Below are positions 28,475-37,153 of a stretch of 64,000 bases of DNA, piece after piece (positions within the stretch are counted from its first letter, which is position 1; each line of letters starts with the position of its first letter). Both the position numbers and the translations under genes were made by a program. This DNA is from Streptomyces sp. F63. Lineage in GTDB: Bacteria > Actinomycetota > Actinomycetes > Streptomycetales > Streptomycetaceae. The stretch is taken from the NCBI RefSeq assembly GCF_018070345.1, contig NZ_JAGPXX010000010.1, positions 1 to 64,000 on the forward strand, read 5' to 3'. The notes under the pieces were generated by a model, which worked only from the letters and a program-made list of their open reading frames with translations, was not told the DNA's origin and ran no database searches.

Positions 28475-28824
28475 ACGGCACGGCCACGCCGCGTCGTCTC
28501 CGTCCGGCACGGGGAGCCGGAGGGCAAACCGGGGCGGGTCCGCGCCGACGGATACGGCCGCGTGGACGCGTTCCCGGAGAGCCCCCGCACCGCGGCTTCG
28601 AGACGCCGGGCCACCCGCCCAACGTGCTGTTCTCCATCCACGGGCTGACCATGCGGCTGTCCTGCGTGCGCTGGTGCCCCTGGACGGTGGCCGGGCCCCG
28701 GTGCTGCTCCAACCCGGGTGACGCGGAGTTCCGGACGCCGGAGCCCGGCCGGGACGGGAAGTACGCACCCGACCGGCCCTTCGGGCGCCGGTGTACCGCC
28801 GAGGTGCCCGGGTCCACCGGTTAG
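28475..28824 (+). pseudogene. Decayed histidine phosphatase gene
   Basis: Two reading frames together keep the ends of a typical Streptomyces histidine phosphatase of about 220 residues. From 28475 the frame reads TARPRRVVSVRHGEPEG, matching MARPRRxxLVRHGESEG with the start codon changed to ACG and the catalytic RHG kept. The next stretch (GYGRVDAFPES) matches a region about 110 residues later in the family, so the middle is deleted. A frameshift of two extra bases near 28585-28598 then moves to the frame reading HPPNVLFSIHGLTMRL, NPGDAE and DGKYAPDRPF, ending at 28824. Intact relatives normally stand here beside the DUF4937 gene. Confidence 0.78.
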
Positions 28825-28836
28825 AGTGCCGGGACG

Positions 28837-29742
28837 ATGACCGCCGATCCCGCCCTCACGCGCCGCTGCGCCCGTGCCCTCGCCTCCCTCCGCGGTCTGG
28901 CCGTGGGCGACGCGCTCGGCGCCCGCTTCACCGACCCGGCGCACCACGCCGCCCTTCGGCGGCGCGACCTGCCCGCGGGCGTCGCGCGGTGGACCGACGA
29001 CACGGAGATGGCCTGCTCCGTGGTCGGCGTGCTGTCCGCTCACGGGTCCCTCGACCAGGACGCCCTGGCGCGTTCCTTCGCGCTCCACCACGACCCGGCC
29101 CGTGCCTACGGCTCCACCGTCAACCGGATCCTGCGGGCGATGGGGGAGGGCGGCGACTGGCGCGAACTCGCCTCCGCCCTGTTCAACGGCCAGGGCTCCT
29201 GGGGCAACGGCGCCGCGATGCGGATCGCGCCGCTGGGTGCCTGGTACGCGGATGAACCCGAGCGCGCGGTGCGCGAGGCGGAGCTCTCCGCCTACGTCAC
29301 CCACCAGCACCGGGAGGCCGTCGCCGGGACCATGGCCGTGGCGGCCGCGGCCGCTCTGGTCGCCGCGCGGGGTGGCGCCGGTCCGGAGGCTCTTCTGGAC
29401 GCCGTGACCGAGCTCGTGCCCCGCAGCGCCGTCCGGGCCGGCCTGCGGCGCGCCCGTGACCTCCTCGACTACGCCGACCCCGGCACGGTCGCCGCGGTGC
29501 TCGGCTGCGGGCGCCGCAACAGCGCGCACGACACCGTGCCCTTCGCGCTCTGGGCCGCGGCCCGCCACTCGGGCGACTTCCGGTCGGCCTTCTGGACCAC
29601 CGCGCAGGCCGGCGGCGATGTGGACACCACCTGCGCGATCGTCGGCGGAGTGACCGCCGCCGGCGAGGAGGGGGCGCCGCCCGCGGCGTGGCTGGAGCAC
29701 ACCGAGCCGCTGCCGGAGTGGGTGCCCGTCTGCGCGGACTGA
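28837..29742 (+). CDS. ADP-ribosylglycohydrolase family protein
   Basis: A 301-residue DraG/ARH-type hydrolase that removes ADP-ribose from proteins or nucleic acids, or acts on related ADP-ribose compounds. The binuclear Mg sites are complete: GDALG, WTDDTEM, GNGAAMRIAPLG and GGDVDTTCAIVGG. ATG 28837 is 12 bp after the remnant phosphatase frame. No ADP-ribosyltransferase gene is nearby, so its target is unknown. Confidence 0.88.
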   Translation: MTADPALTRRCARALASLRGLAVGDALGARFTDPAHHAALRRRDLPAGVARWTDDTEMACSVVGVLSAHGSLDQDALARSFALHHDPARAYGSTVNRILRAMGEGGDWRELASALFNGQGSWGNGAAMRIAPLGAWYADEPERAVREAELSAYVTHQHREAVAGTMAVAAAAALVAARGGAGPEALLDAVTELVPRSAVRAGLRRARDLLDYADPGTVAAVLGCGRRNSAHDTVPFALWAAARHSGDFRSAFWTTAQAGGDVDTTCAIVGGVTAAGEEGAPPAAWLEHTEPLPEWVPVCAD

Positions 29743-29814
29743 CCGGCGGGGCCGAGGCGGGAGCGGTGCCCGCCCGCCGCTCCTCCCACCGGGCCGCGTA
29801 ACCTGTCTGGCGCC

Positions 29815-30516
29815 ATGCCCTACGAACCACCGACCCACAGCGTCGAGCGCTCGATCCGCGCCACCACCGGCGCGCGCGTCGTCGCCGGCGTCGACGAGGT
29901 CGGCCGCGGTGCCTGGGCCGGCCCGGTCACGGTGTGCGCGGCCGTCACGGGGCTGCGCCGGCCGCCGGAGGGACTGACCGACTCCAAGCTGCTCACCCCC
30001 AAGCGCCGTACGGAACTGGCCGTGCGGCTGGAGGGGTGGGTCACGGCGCACGCCCTGGGGCACGCCACGCCGCAGGAGATCGACGAGCTCGGCATGACCG
30101 CGGCCCTGCGCCTCGCGGCGGTACGGGCCCTGGAGACGCTCCCGGTGCGCCCCGACGCCGTCATCCTCGACGGCAAGCACGACTACCTCGGAGCGCCGTG
30201 GCGGGTGCGTACGGTCGTCAAGGGAGACCAGTCCTGTGTGGCCGTGGCGGCCGCCTCCGTGCTCGCCAAGGTGCGGCGGGACGCGTTGATGGCCGAACTC
30301 GGGCGGGAGTACGAGGAGTTCGCCTTCGCCACCAACGCCGGCTACCCCTCGCCCGCGCACCGGGCCGCGCTCGCCGAACGGGGTCCGACCGCCCATCACC
30401 GGGTGTCCTGGGCCTATATGGACGGGCTGCCCCGCTGGAGGCATCTCAAGAAGGTGCGGGTCCACGGGCCGGAGGAGACCGCGGAGTGCGGGGGGCAACT
30501 CGGCTTCGATTTCTGA
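29815..30516 (+). CDS. rnhB: Ribonuclease HII
   Basis: A 233-residue type 2 RNase H cutting RNA in RNA-DNA hybrids and starting removal of single ribonucleotides from DNA. Asp27 and Glu28 lie in [14 protein letters not shown], with the third Asp in [11 protein letters not shown] and the fourth in KVRRDALM. The C-terminal lysine/arginine-rich end RWRHLKKVR is normal. ATG 29815 begins the similarity. The proximity of lexA, helicase, nrdJ and recQ makes this a DNA-maintenance neighbourhood. Confidence 0.94.
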   Translation: MPYEPPTHSVERSIRATTGARVVAGVDEVGRGAWAGPVTVCAAVTGLRRPPEGLTDSKLLTPKRRTELAVRLEGWVTAHALGHATPQEIDELGMTAALRLAAVRALETLPVRPDAVILDGKHDYLGAPWRVRTVVKGDQSCVAVAAASVLAKVRRDALMAELGREYEEFAFATNAGYPSPAHRAALAERGPTAHHRVSWAYMDGLPRWRHLKKVRVHGPEETAECGGQLGFDF

Positions 30517-30581
30517 ACGGTCCCCGTTCCATCCCCGCCCCGCCGGTGCGGATCGCACCGGTGTTTGATAGACATCAGCTC

Positions 30582-31190
30582 ATGCCTCTCTTCCCCGAGG
30601 AGCCTCAGATTCACGCGAGTGTCCCGGGTCCCCGCGCAACTCCGGCCGCAGGCCGTACCGCGCCGACCCCCCGTCCTGTCCCCGGTCCCCGTCCCACGCC
30701 GCCGCGCCCCTCCCGGCCCGGCACCGCCCGCGGCACGGCCGTGCCGGCCCAGCGCGGTCCCCGCGCCCAGGCCGCGCCCGCGGGGCCGCCCGCCGCGGCC
30801 GGCCCGCAGATCCAGCTGATCCCCGCCCCGGCGGAGGGCGCGCTGGACGCCGCGGAGGAAGCTGTCGACCTGCTCCTGGACTCCGGTCGCGCGCCCGGTG
30901 ACGTCCTCGTCCTCACCACGGGCGAGGAGCATCCGTGGGCCGTGCACGAGCTCTCCTTCGGCGAGAAGGCCTACTGGGCGCAGCACGACGCGCGCGAGGA
31001 CGTCTTCTACGCGGCCGCCTCGGCGGCCGGGCGCACGACAGGGCGCCCCGTCGTGGTCGTCGCCGTCAACGGCGGTGCGGACGACGACGCCGTGCGGGCC
31101 CTGCCGGCCGCCATGGCGAAGGCGGGTTCGCTGCTCATCGTGTGCGGTGACCCCGAGCGGATCACCTCCCTCATCGGCACCGGAGCCTGA
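30582..31190 (+). CDS. Conserved hypothetical protein with helicase C-terminus-like domain
   Basis: A 202-residue protein. The first 70 residues are Pro/Arg/Ala-rich and probably unstructured. The remaining 130 residues (QIQLIPAPAEGALDAAEEAV onward) contain GRAPGDVLVLTTG, GRPVVVVAVNGG and KAGSLLIVCGDPERI, a pattern of strands that loosely recalls the last RecA-like lobe of UvrD-type helicases, without any Walker A or motif II. ATG 30582 is the only good start. The gene is common in Streptomyces between rnhB and recQ; the function is not known. Confidence 0.6.
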   Translation: MPLFPEEPQIHASVPGPRATPAAGRTAPTPRPVPGPRPTPPRPSRPGTARGTAVPAQRGPRAQAAPAGPPAAAGPQIQLIPAPAEGALDAAEEAVDLLLDSGRAPGDVLVLTTGEEHPWAVHELSFGEKAYWAQHDAREDVFYAAASAAGRTTGRPVVVVAVNGGADDDAVRALPAAMAKAGSLLIVCGDPERITSLIGTGA

Positions 31191-31218
31191 CCGCCGCGCG
31201 GCGCCGCCGCTCCGTCCG

Positions 31219-31851
31219 TCAGCGGGCGGCCGTACGGCGCCGGGCCTCCGGCGCCCCGCCGGCCGTCCGCCGGGGGGTGACCGCGGGGCGGGTCCGCCCC
31301 GCGGCGCGGGAGGCGCCGGCTGCCGCCACGGCGCGCGGATGGCGGCCGCCGCGGCCTTCGCCGAGTACGCGCCAGCCGCCGGGGGTCAGCACGATGAACG
31401 CGCCGCAGCGCAGCCCGTGCAGGGTGCAGGCGTCGCGCAGTCCCCACATCCAGGCTCCGTCGAGGGGGGTCCACTCCGCGTCCCCGTCCCGGCAGTGCAG
31501 GAGTACGCCCGTGCGGACGGGGTTCCGGAGCCGCAGGTCGTGCGGGACGATCCGGCGCAGCCGGTCGAGCAGGGCGTTGCGGAGCACCCAGCCGTCGGGC
31601 ACCGCCTCGCCGATCGCGAACGACGCGCTGGCGACGACCCGCTGTTCCGTATCGAGGACGGCGGCGACGACGGTCGCGGTGGCGGGCCGGTGGCGGGTGT
31701 GCAGCCCGGTGACGATCTCCCTCGGATCCCGCAGCAGCGGGATGCCCGCGGCCGCCCACTCCGTGGGTTCCAGACTCCGCCCGAGCCGGGTGGCGGAGAC
31801 GGCGGCCGGGGGAGGGACCGCCGCCGGAGAGGTCATGGAACCGGAGGTCAC
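31219..31851 (-). CDS. Conserved hypothetical protein
   Basis: A 210-residue protein without recognised catalytic motif. It contains an alpha/beta stretch with TATVVAAVLDTEQRVVASASFAIG, NALLDRLRRIVPHDLRLRNPV and a C-terminal Arg/Ala-rich tail of 45 residues. GTG 31851 is selected since AAGGGAGG precedes it at correct distance; an internal ATG at 31836 lacks a site. It is divergent from recQ. Streptomyces genomes usually carry a similar gene here. Possibly a nucleotide- or nucleic-acid-associated protein, but I infer nothing firm. Confidence 0.6.
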   Translation of the reverse strand: MTSGSMTSPAAVPPPAAVSATRLGRSLEPTEWAAAGIPLLRDPREIVTGLHTRHRPATATVVAAVLDTEQRVVASASFAIGEAVPDGWVLRNALLDRLRRIVPHDLRLRNPVRTGVLLHCRDGDAEWTPLDGAWMWGLRDACTLHGLRCGAFIVLTPGGWRVLGEGRGGRHPRAVAAAGASRAAGRTRPAVTPRRTAGGAPEARRRTAAR

Positions 31852-32102
31852 GGTCCTCCCTTCGGGGTGCGCGGCAGCCACCGGAGGACGGAGGCGGGTG
31901 CGGGGTGTACCGGGGCATACCGGACCGGTCTCCGGCCCGTGTGAGCAACGAAGCTGTGGTGTTCCGATTCTCCCCGGCAGGAGGGCTCCGCGGCAATGAG
32001 CGGCCGGGGAACGGGTCCGCGGAAGCCGGGCCCCGGCGGCCGCCCCCTCCCGCGGTCCGCCCGGTGCCGGTGCGGTCGTCCACGAGGTGGTTGCATGGGG
32101 GC

Positions 32103-34262
32103 ATGGACGATCTGGAGCTCCGCACGGAAGCCGACGCCATCCTCGCCGAGCTCGTCGGCGACCCGGGGGGCAAGGCGCGGCTGAGGGAGGACCAGTGGCA
32201 GGCGGTGGCCGCTCTGGTGCGGGAGCGCCGGCGCGCTCTGGTGGTGCAGCGCACCGGCTGGGGAAAATCGGCGGTGTACTTCGTCGCCACCGCGCTGCTG
32301 CGCCGACGGGGATCGGGCCCCACGGTGATCGTCTCGCCGCTGCTGGCCCTGATGCGCAACCAGGTCGAGTCGGCGGCGCGGGCCGGTATCCGGGCGCGCA
32401 CCATCAACTCGGCCAATCCCGAGGAGTGGGACGCCATCCACAAGGAGGTCGGGCGTGGGGAGACCGACGTTCTCCTCGTCAGCCCCGAGCGTCTCAACTC
32501 GGTGGACTTCCGCGATCAGGTTCTGCCCGAACTCGCGGCCACGACCGGTCTGCTGGTGGTCGACGAGGCCCACTGCATCTCCGACTGGGGGCACGACTTC
32601 CGGCCCGACTACCGCCGGCTGCGGGCGATGCTCACCGAACTCGCCCCCGGCGTGCCGGTGCTGGCCACGACCGCGACCGCCAACGCGCGGGTCACCGCGG
32701 ATGTGGCCGAGCAACTGGGAACCGGCGCGGGCGAGGCCCTGGTGCTGCGCGGTCCGCTGGAGCGGGAGAGTCTGCGGCTGGGGGTGGTCCGGCTGCCGGA
32801 CGCCGCGCACCGCCTGGCCTGGCTCGCCGAGCATCTGGACGAGCTGCGCGGCTCCGGGATCGTCTACGCCCTGACCGTCGCCGCGGCCGAGGAGGCCGCC
32901 GCCTTCCTGCGGCAGCGCGGCTTTCCGGTGGCCTCCTACACGGGACGGACGGAGAACGCCGACCGGTTGCAGGCCGAGACGGACCTGCAGGAGAACCGGG
33001 TCAAGGCGCTGGTCGCGACCTCGGCGCTGGGCATGGGCTTCGACAAGCCCGACCTGGGCTTCGTGGTCCACCTCGGTTCGCCGTCCTCGCCGATCGCCTA
33101 CTACCAGCAGGTCGGGCGGGCGGGCCGCGGTGTGGACCACGCCGATGTGCTGTTGCTGCCGGGCGCGGAGGACGAGGCCATCTGGCGCTACTTCGCCGAT
33201 ACGGCCTTCCCGCCCGAGGCGCAGGTCCGCCAGACGCTCTCGGCCCTCGCCGAGGAGGGAGGGCCGCTCTCCGTGCCGGCCCTGGAGGCCCGGGTCGACC
33301 TGCGGCGCACGCGTCTGGAGACCATGCTGAAGGTGCTCGACGTGGACGGGGCGGTCAAGCGGGTGAAGGGCGGCTGGATCTCCACCGGCCGCCCGTGGGT
33401 CTACGACGCCGGGCGGTACGCCTGGGTCGCCCGGCAGCGGGCGGCCGAGCAGCAGGCCATGCGGGACTACGTGAGCACCTCCGGGTGCCGGATGGAGTTC
33501 CTGCGCCGGCAACTGGACGACGAGGACGCGGCTCCGTGCGGCCGGTGCGACAACTGCGCCGGGCCCTGGGCCGATTCCTCCGTTTCGGCGGAAACGCTGA
33601 CGGGGGCCGCGAGGGAACTCGACCGCCCGGGGGTGGAGATCGAGCCGCGCCGGATGTGGCCGACGGGACTCCCCGCGCTGGGCGTCGACCTCAAGGGGCG
33701 CATCCCGGTCCCCGAGCAGTGCTCCACCGGGCGTGCCCTGGGGCGGCTCTCGGACATCGGCTGGGGCAACCGGCTGCGGCCGCTGCTGGCCGAGAACGCG
33801 CCCGACGGGCCGGTGCCCGAGGACGTCCTGCGGGCGGCGGTCGCGGTCCTTGCCGACTGGGCGCGTTCTCCGGGCGGTTGGGCGTCGGGTGTTCCGGACG
33901 CCTCGGCCAGGCCCGTGGGGGTCGTCGCGGTGCCGTCCCTGTCCCGGCCGCAGCTGGTCGGCTCCCTCGCCCGGGGCATCGCGGACATCGGCCGCCTCCC
34001 CTTTCTCGGCGCCCTGACGTACACCGGGCCGGCCGGGGCGCAGGCGGCGCGCCGCAGCAATTCCGCCCAGCGCGTCAGGGCGCTGTCGGGCGCCTTCACC
34101 GTCTCGGAGGAGCTGGCCGATGCCCTGGGGCGTGCGCGCGGCCCCGTCCTGCTGGTGGACGATCGCACCGACTCCGGGTGGACTCTCGCGATCGTCGCCC
34201 GTCTGCTCCGCCGCGCCGGCTGCGACGGAGTTCTTCCGCTGGTCCTCGCCGCCGCGGGCTGA
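32103..34262 (+). CDS. recQ: RecQ-family DNA helicase with phosphoribosyltransferase-like C-terminus
   Basis: A 719-residue protein. The helicase half has REDQWQAV, Walker A-like TGWGKSAVYF, DEAHCISDWGHDFRPDY, ATTATAN, and motif VI YYQQVGRAGRG. The zinc site is CRMEFLRRQLDDEDAAPCGRCDNC-like (33487-33558, four Cys). The C-terminal 180 residues lack an HRDC domain; instead they read PVGVVAVPSLSRPQLVGSLA and end GPVLLVDDRTDSGWT, the PRPP-loop pattern of ComF-type phosphoribosyltransferases. 3'-5' unwinding during repair is expected. ATG 32103 is chosen at the first in-frame Met by similarity. Confidence 0.88.
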   Translation: MDDLELRTEADAILAELVGDPGGKARLREDQWQAVAALVRERRRALVVQRTGWGKSAVYFVATALLRRRGSGPTVIVSPLLALMRNQVESAARAGIRARTINSANPEEWDAIHKEVGRGETDVLLVSPERLNSVDFRDQVLPELAATTGLLVVDEAHCISDWGHDFRPDYRRLRAMLTELAPGVPVLATTATANARVTADVAEQLGTGAGEALVLRGPLERESLRLGVVRLPDAAHRLAWLAEHLDELRGSGIVYALTVAAAEEAAAFLRQRGFPVASYTGRTENADRLQAETDLQENRVKALVATSALGMGFDKPDLGFVVHLGSPSSPIAYYQQVGRAGRGVDHADVLLLPGAEDEAIWRYFADTAFPPEAQVRQTLSALAEEGGPLSVPALEARVDLRRTRLETMLKVLDVDGAVKRVKGGWISTGRPWVYDAGRYAWVARQRAAEQQAMRDYVSTSGCRMEFLRRQLDDEDAAPCGRCDNCAGPWADSSVSAETLTGAARELDRPGVEIEPRRMWPTGLPALGVDLKGRIPVPEQCSTGRALGRLSDIGWGNRLRPLLAENAPDGPVPEDVLRAAVAVLADWARSPGGWASGVPDASARPVGVVAVPSLSRPQLVGSLARGIADIGRLPFLGALTYTGPAGAQAARRSNSAQRVRALSGAFTVSEELADALGRARGPVLLVDDRTDSGWTLAIVARLLRRAGCDGVLPLVLAAAG

Positions 34263-34434
34263 GCCTCTCCGTTTTCCGGGGCCAACGGCGTGCGGGCGGC
34301 CCGCTGCGGCGGCGGCTCGCCCGGGAAGGAAGGGACGGGCGAGGACGGCAACGGCCGCCGCGGGAAGCTTCTTGTCGCTCATGTCCCCATGTAAGGCGAT
34401 GCCACGGACAGTGCGCGAACGGGGCCGCCGGTCC

Positions 34435-34504
34435 TGTGGACAACCGCGGTACGGCCATCCACAGGGCGGCGAACAAGTAGGACGATATCCCCCATGTATC
34501 CACA
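34435..34504. promoter_or_regulatory. Cluster of three DnaA-box-like 9-mers
   Basis: TGTGGACAA at 34435-34443 is an exact reverse complement of the Streptomyces DnaA box TTGTCCACA. CCATCCACA (34455-34463) and GTATCCACA (34496-34504) are near matches and belong to a direct repeat ATCCACAGGG spaced 41 bp. The three sit between recQ and the DUF4192 gene and could bind DnaA or bear on promoter control. Confidence 0.45.
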
Positions 34505-34544
34505 GGGCTGGCGAAACGGAACCGGGAGGCGCCAGGCTCGCAGC

Positions 34545-35855
34545 ATGACGAAGCACAGCGAACCCCGTCCGCCGTCCGCGGACGACCAGGTCACCCTTCG
34601 CGGCCCCGCCGAGCTCGCGGACGCCCTCCCCTATCTCATGGGTGGCTTCCATCCGGACGACAGCGTCGTGATGGTGGCCGTACACGGTGAACGCGGCCGT
34701 TTCGGCGGACGCCTGCGTCTCGGAATCCCCCATGACCCGGCCGAATGGGCGGCCGTGTCCCAGCAGTTGGCCGGGTGCCTGGTCTCCGGCAGTGAGGAGC
34801 GGGGCGGCCGGCCCGACGGCATCATCGTGTTCCTCTGCCAGGACCCCGCCGGGGACGAGAGCGCCCGGGGCGTCGTGGAACGGCTGCGGCCGCTCTCCCA
34901 GTCCCTGCGGCTGGCGTGCGGCGCGCTCGACGTCCCGGTGCTGGAGGCCCTCTGCGTCTCCGGCGGCCGTTTCTGGTCCTATTGCTGCCCCGACCCGCGC
35001 TGCTGCCCGGAGGACGGCACCCCGCTCGCCCTCCCGGGCACCTCGGTGATGGCCGCGGCCGCGGCCTACGCGGGAATGCGGGCGCGCGGGTCCCTGCGGG
35101 AGCTGGAGGCGGGATTCGCCCCGCTGGCGAGCCCGGTCTCCGCGGAGCAGGAGGCCGCGCTCGACTCGGCGGCGGCGGAGTTGGTACCGCGCATTCTCGG
35201 CGAGCCCGGCCGGGAGACGGTCCGGGAGGAGACGATCGCCCTCGCCGGCCTTCTCATCGGCCGACTTGCCGACGGCCCGCCGATTCCGGACCGTGGCGAG
35301 GCCGATGCCCGCGACGACGCGCTGCTGGCCCATGACGAAGCGGCGGCTGTGATCCTCGGCCTGCAGGACCGGACGACCCGGGACCGGGCCGCCGAATGGA
35401 TGGAGGGTCCCGAGGCCGGGCCCGCGCTGCGCCTCTGGCGGGCCCTGGCCCGCCGCTGTGTCGGTGCCTACGCGGAGCACGCCGCGGCTCCGCTCACCCT
35501 CGCGGGCTGGGTCGCCTGGTCCGTCGGTGACGAACCGGAGGCCCGCGCGGCGTTGGGGCTCGCCCTGCGGGCCGATCCGGAGTACGTCTTCGCCAGACTG
35601 CTGCACCAGGGAGCGAACGAGGGCGTCGACCCGGAAGTGCTGCGCGGCTGCCTGCGCCGGGAACGCGCCGCCCGCCTCGCCGCCGCAGCCCGGGAGAGGC
35701 GGGCCGGGACTCCCGGCACCGGGCCCGGCCGGCGGGACAGGCCCGTGGGGCTCCCGCGCGCGGGCACCCGGCCGTCCGGCACCGGCGGGCGCCGGGGCGG
35801 CGGGCGGGGTGGCGGAGCGGGGCGGGGGAGGCGTGATACCCGGGAGGCGAGGTGA
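34545..35855 (+). CDS. DUF4192 family protein
   Basis: A 436-residue cytoplasmic protein of the actinobacterial DUF4192 family: VTLRGPAELADALPYLMGGFHPDDSVVMVAV opening (34590-34682), then GGRFWSYCCPDPRCCPEDGTPL with a Cys-rich loop. The final 60 residues are Arg/Gly-rich, which would favour nucleic-acid contact. ATG 34545 fits similarity; ATG 34494 is in frame upstream. No function is established; the family often lies near replication and repair genes, as here after recQ. Confidence 0.75.
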   Translation: MTKHSEPRPPSADDQVTLRGPAELADALPYLMGGFHPDDSVVMVAVHGERGRFGGRLRLGIPHDPAEWAAVSQQLAGCLVSGSEERGGRPDGIIVFLCQDPAGDESARGVVERLRPLSQSLRLACGALDVPVLEALCVSGGRFWSYCCPDPRCCPEDGTPLALPGTSVMAAAAAYAGMRARGSLRELEAGFAPLASPVSAEQEAALDSAAAELVPRILGEPGRETVREETIALAGLLIGRLADGPPIPDRGEADARDDALLAHDEAAAVILGLQDRTTRDRAAEWMEGPEAGPALRLWRALARRCVGAYAEHAAAPLTLAGWVAWSVGDEPEARAALGLALRADPEYVFARLLHQGANEGVDPEVLRGCLRRERAARLAAAARERRAGTPGTGPGRRDRPVGLPRAGTRPSGTGGRRGGGRGGGAGRGRRDTREAR

Positions 35856-36060
35856 AGCCCGGCCCCGGCCCCGGCAACGGTGTCCGGTGGGCGGGACGAC
35901 GGCGGAAAGCGGCCGGTGTTCGCCTCCGGGGTACCCCTCTCCCCGGAGTCCGGAATGGTGCCGGGGCCGGCCCGCGCCGCGGGGGAGACCCTGGCCGGTG
36001 GCCGCGCTCCGGACGGTGGTGCGGACCGGCCACCGGCGGCGGAGAGCGGGCGAACTCCTG

Positions 36061-36084
36061 TTTATCGTCAGGGAGACGCCTATG
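36061..36084 (+). promoter_or_regulatory. Candidate NrtR-type operator
   Basis: TTTATCGTCAGGGAGACG begins an imperfect palindrome with CGTC and GACG arms and continues to CCTATGA, reminiscent of actinobacterial NrtR sites (TATAGTCA-type half-sites). It lies 9 bp upstream of the Nudix gene, so it would overlap the ribosome-binding region. Recognition is from memory. Confidence 0.3.
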
Positions 36085-36092
36085 ATCACGGC

Positions 36093-36857
36093 ATGTCGCC
36101 CTACGACCCGTCGGCTTTCCCGCCCTTCGCCGTCACCGTGGACCTGGTCGTGCTCACCGTCAAGCGCGATGCGCTCTGCGCCCTGGCGGTCCGGCGCGGT
36201 GAGCCTCCTTTTCAGGGCCGGTGGGCCCTGCCCGGCGGTTTTGTGCGGGCGGACGAGGACCTGGCGGCTGCCGCCGCCAGGGAACTCGCGGAGGAAACGG
36301 GGCTGTTGGCGCTCGATCCGACCGGCCCCGGTCCCGTCGACGGGGGAGCACATCTCGAACAGCTGGCGACCTACGGGGACCCGCGCCGTGATCCCCGGAT
36401 GCGCGTCGTCAGCGTCGCGCACCTCGTGCTGGCTCCCGATCTTCCCGCGCCGCGTGCGGGAGGGGACGCCCACAGCGCGCGCTGGGCCCCGGTGGACTCG
36501 CTGCTGGGGAAGGGTGGTTTCGGCCGGGAGGAGGAGCAGCCCGCGCCACTGGCCTTCGACCACGACCGGATCCTCTCCGACGGCGTGGAACGGGCCCGCT
36601 CCAAGATCGAATATTCCTCCCTGGCCACCGCCTTCTGCCCGCCGGAGTTCACCGTGGGGGAACTGCGCCGGGTCTACGAGGCGGTGTGGGGCGTGGCACT
36701 GGACCCCCGCAACTTCCACCGGAAGGTCACAGGTACTCCCGGTTTCCTGGTCCCCACCGGGGGCACGACCACACGCCAGGGCGGGCGCCCCGCACAGCTG
36801 TTCCGCGCGGGCGGTGCCACGCTCCTCAATCCGCCGATGCTGCGCCCCGAGGTCTGA
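36093..36857 (+). CDS. Nudix-domain protein with winged helix, NrtR-like
   Basis: A 254-residue protein. The Nudix fold spans residues 8-155; the box GGFVRADEDLAAAAARELAEETGL-like segment at 36235-36306 keeps the REx2EExG core, so hydrolysis of ADP-ribose or a related dinucleotide is possible. The C-terminal part (FTVGELRRVYEAVWGV, NFHRKV, GTPGFL) resembles the DNA-binding winged helix of NrtR regulators of NAD metabolism. ATG 36093 is accepted by similarity; the strong GGGAGAC upstream lies 16 bases away and points better to an out-of-frame ATG 36082. NAD genes are not nearby. Confidence 0.78.
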   Translation: MSPYDPSAFPPFAVTVDLVVLTVKRDALCALAVRRGEPPFQGRWALPGGFVRADEDLAAAAARELAEETGLLALDPTGPGPVDGGAHLEQLATYGDPRRDPRMRVVSVAHLVLAPDLPAPRAGGDAHSARWAPVDSLLGKGGFGREEEQPAPLAFDHDRILSDGVERARSKIEYSSLATAFCPPEFTVGELRRVYEAVWGVALDPRNFHRKVTGTPGFLVPTGGTTTRQGGRPAQLFRAGGATLLNPPMLRPEV

Positions 36858-37153
36858 GACGGATCCGGGCCGGCGCAGCGCTGCCGCGGCCCGGTCGCAA
36901 CCGGGCGGCGGGTGCTGCCGGTTGTGCCTGCCCGCGCGGCTTCCGCTCCTGCTCCCGCGTGTGTTGCGGCGGGGACCGGAGAAGCGTCCGTACCGTTCCC
37001 GGCCGTTCGGGCGGAGAACACCGGACGAGGGGCGGCGCGTCCCCCCGACTGCTTCCGAAAAGGCGTCAATTGTGAGGTAATGGGCGATCACCCTTTCGTG
37101 TGCTTTTCACCAAAGACCTCAAGGGTGTCCTGGGACGCGCCGACAAAGGATGC

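Noticed and set aside
28432..28824. A complete open frame that could be called a hypothetical gene
   Set aside because: Its C-terminal part matches the end of histidine phosphatases and the upstream frame matches their beginning; it is better explained as a broken gene.
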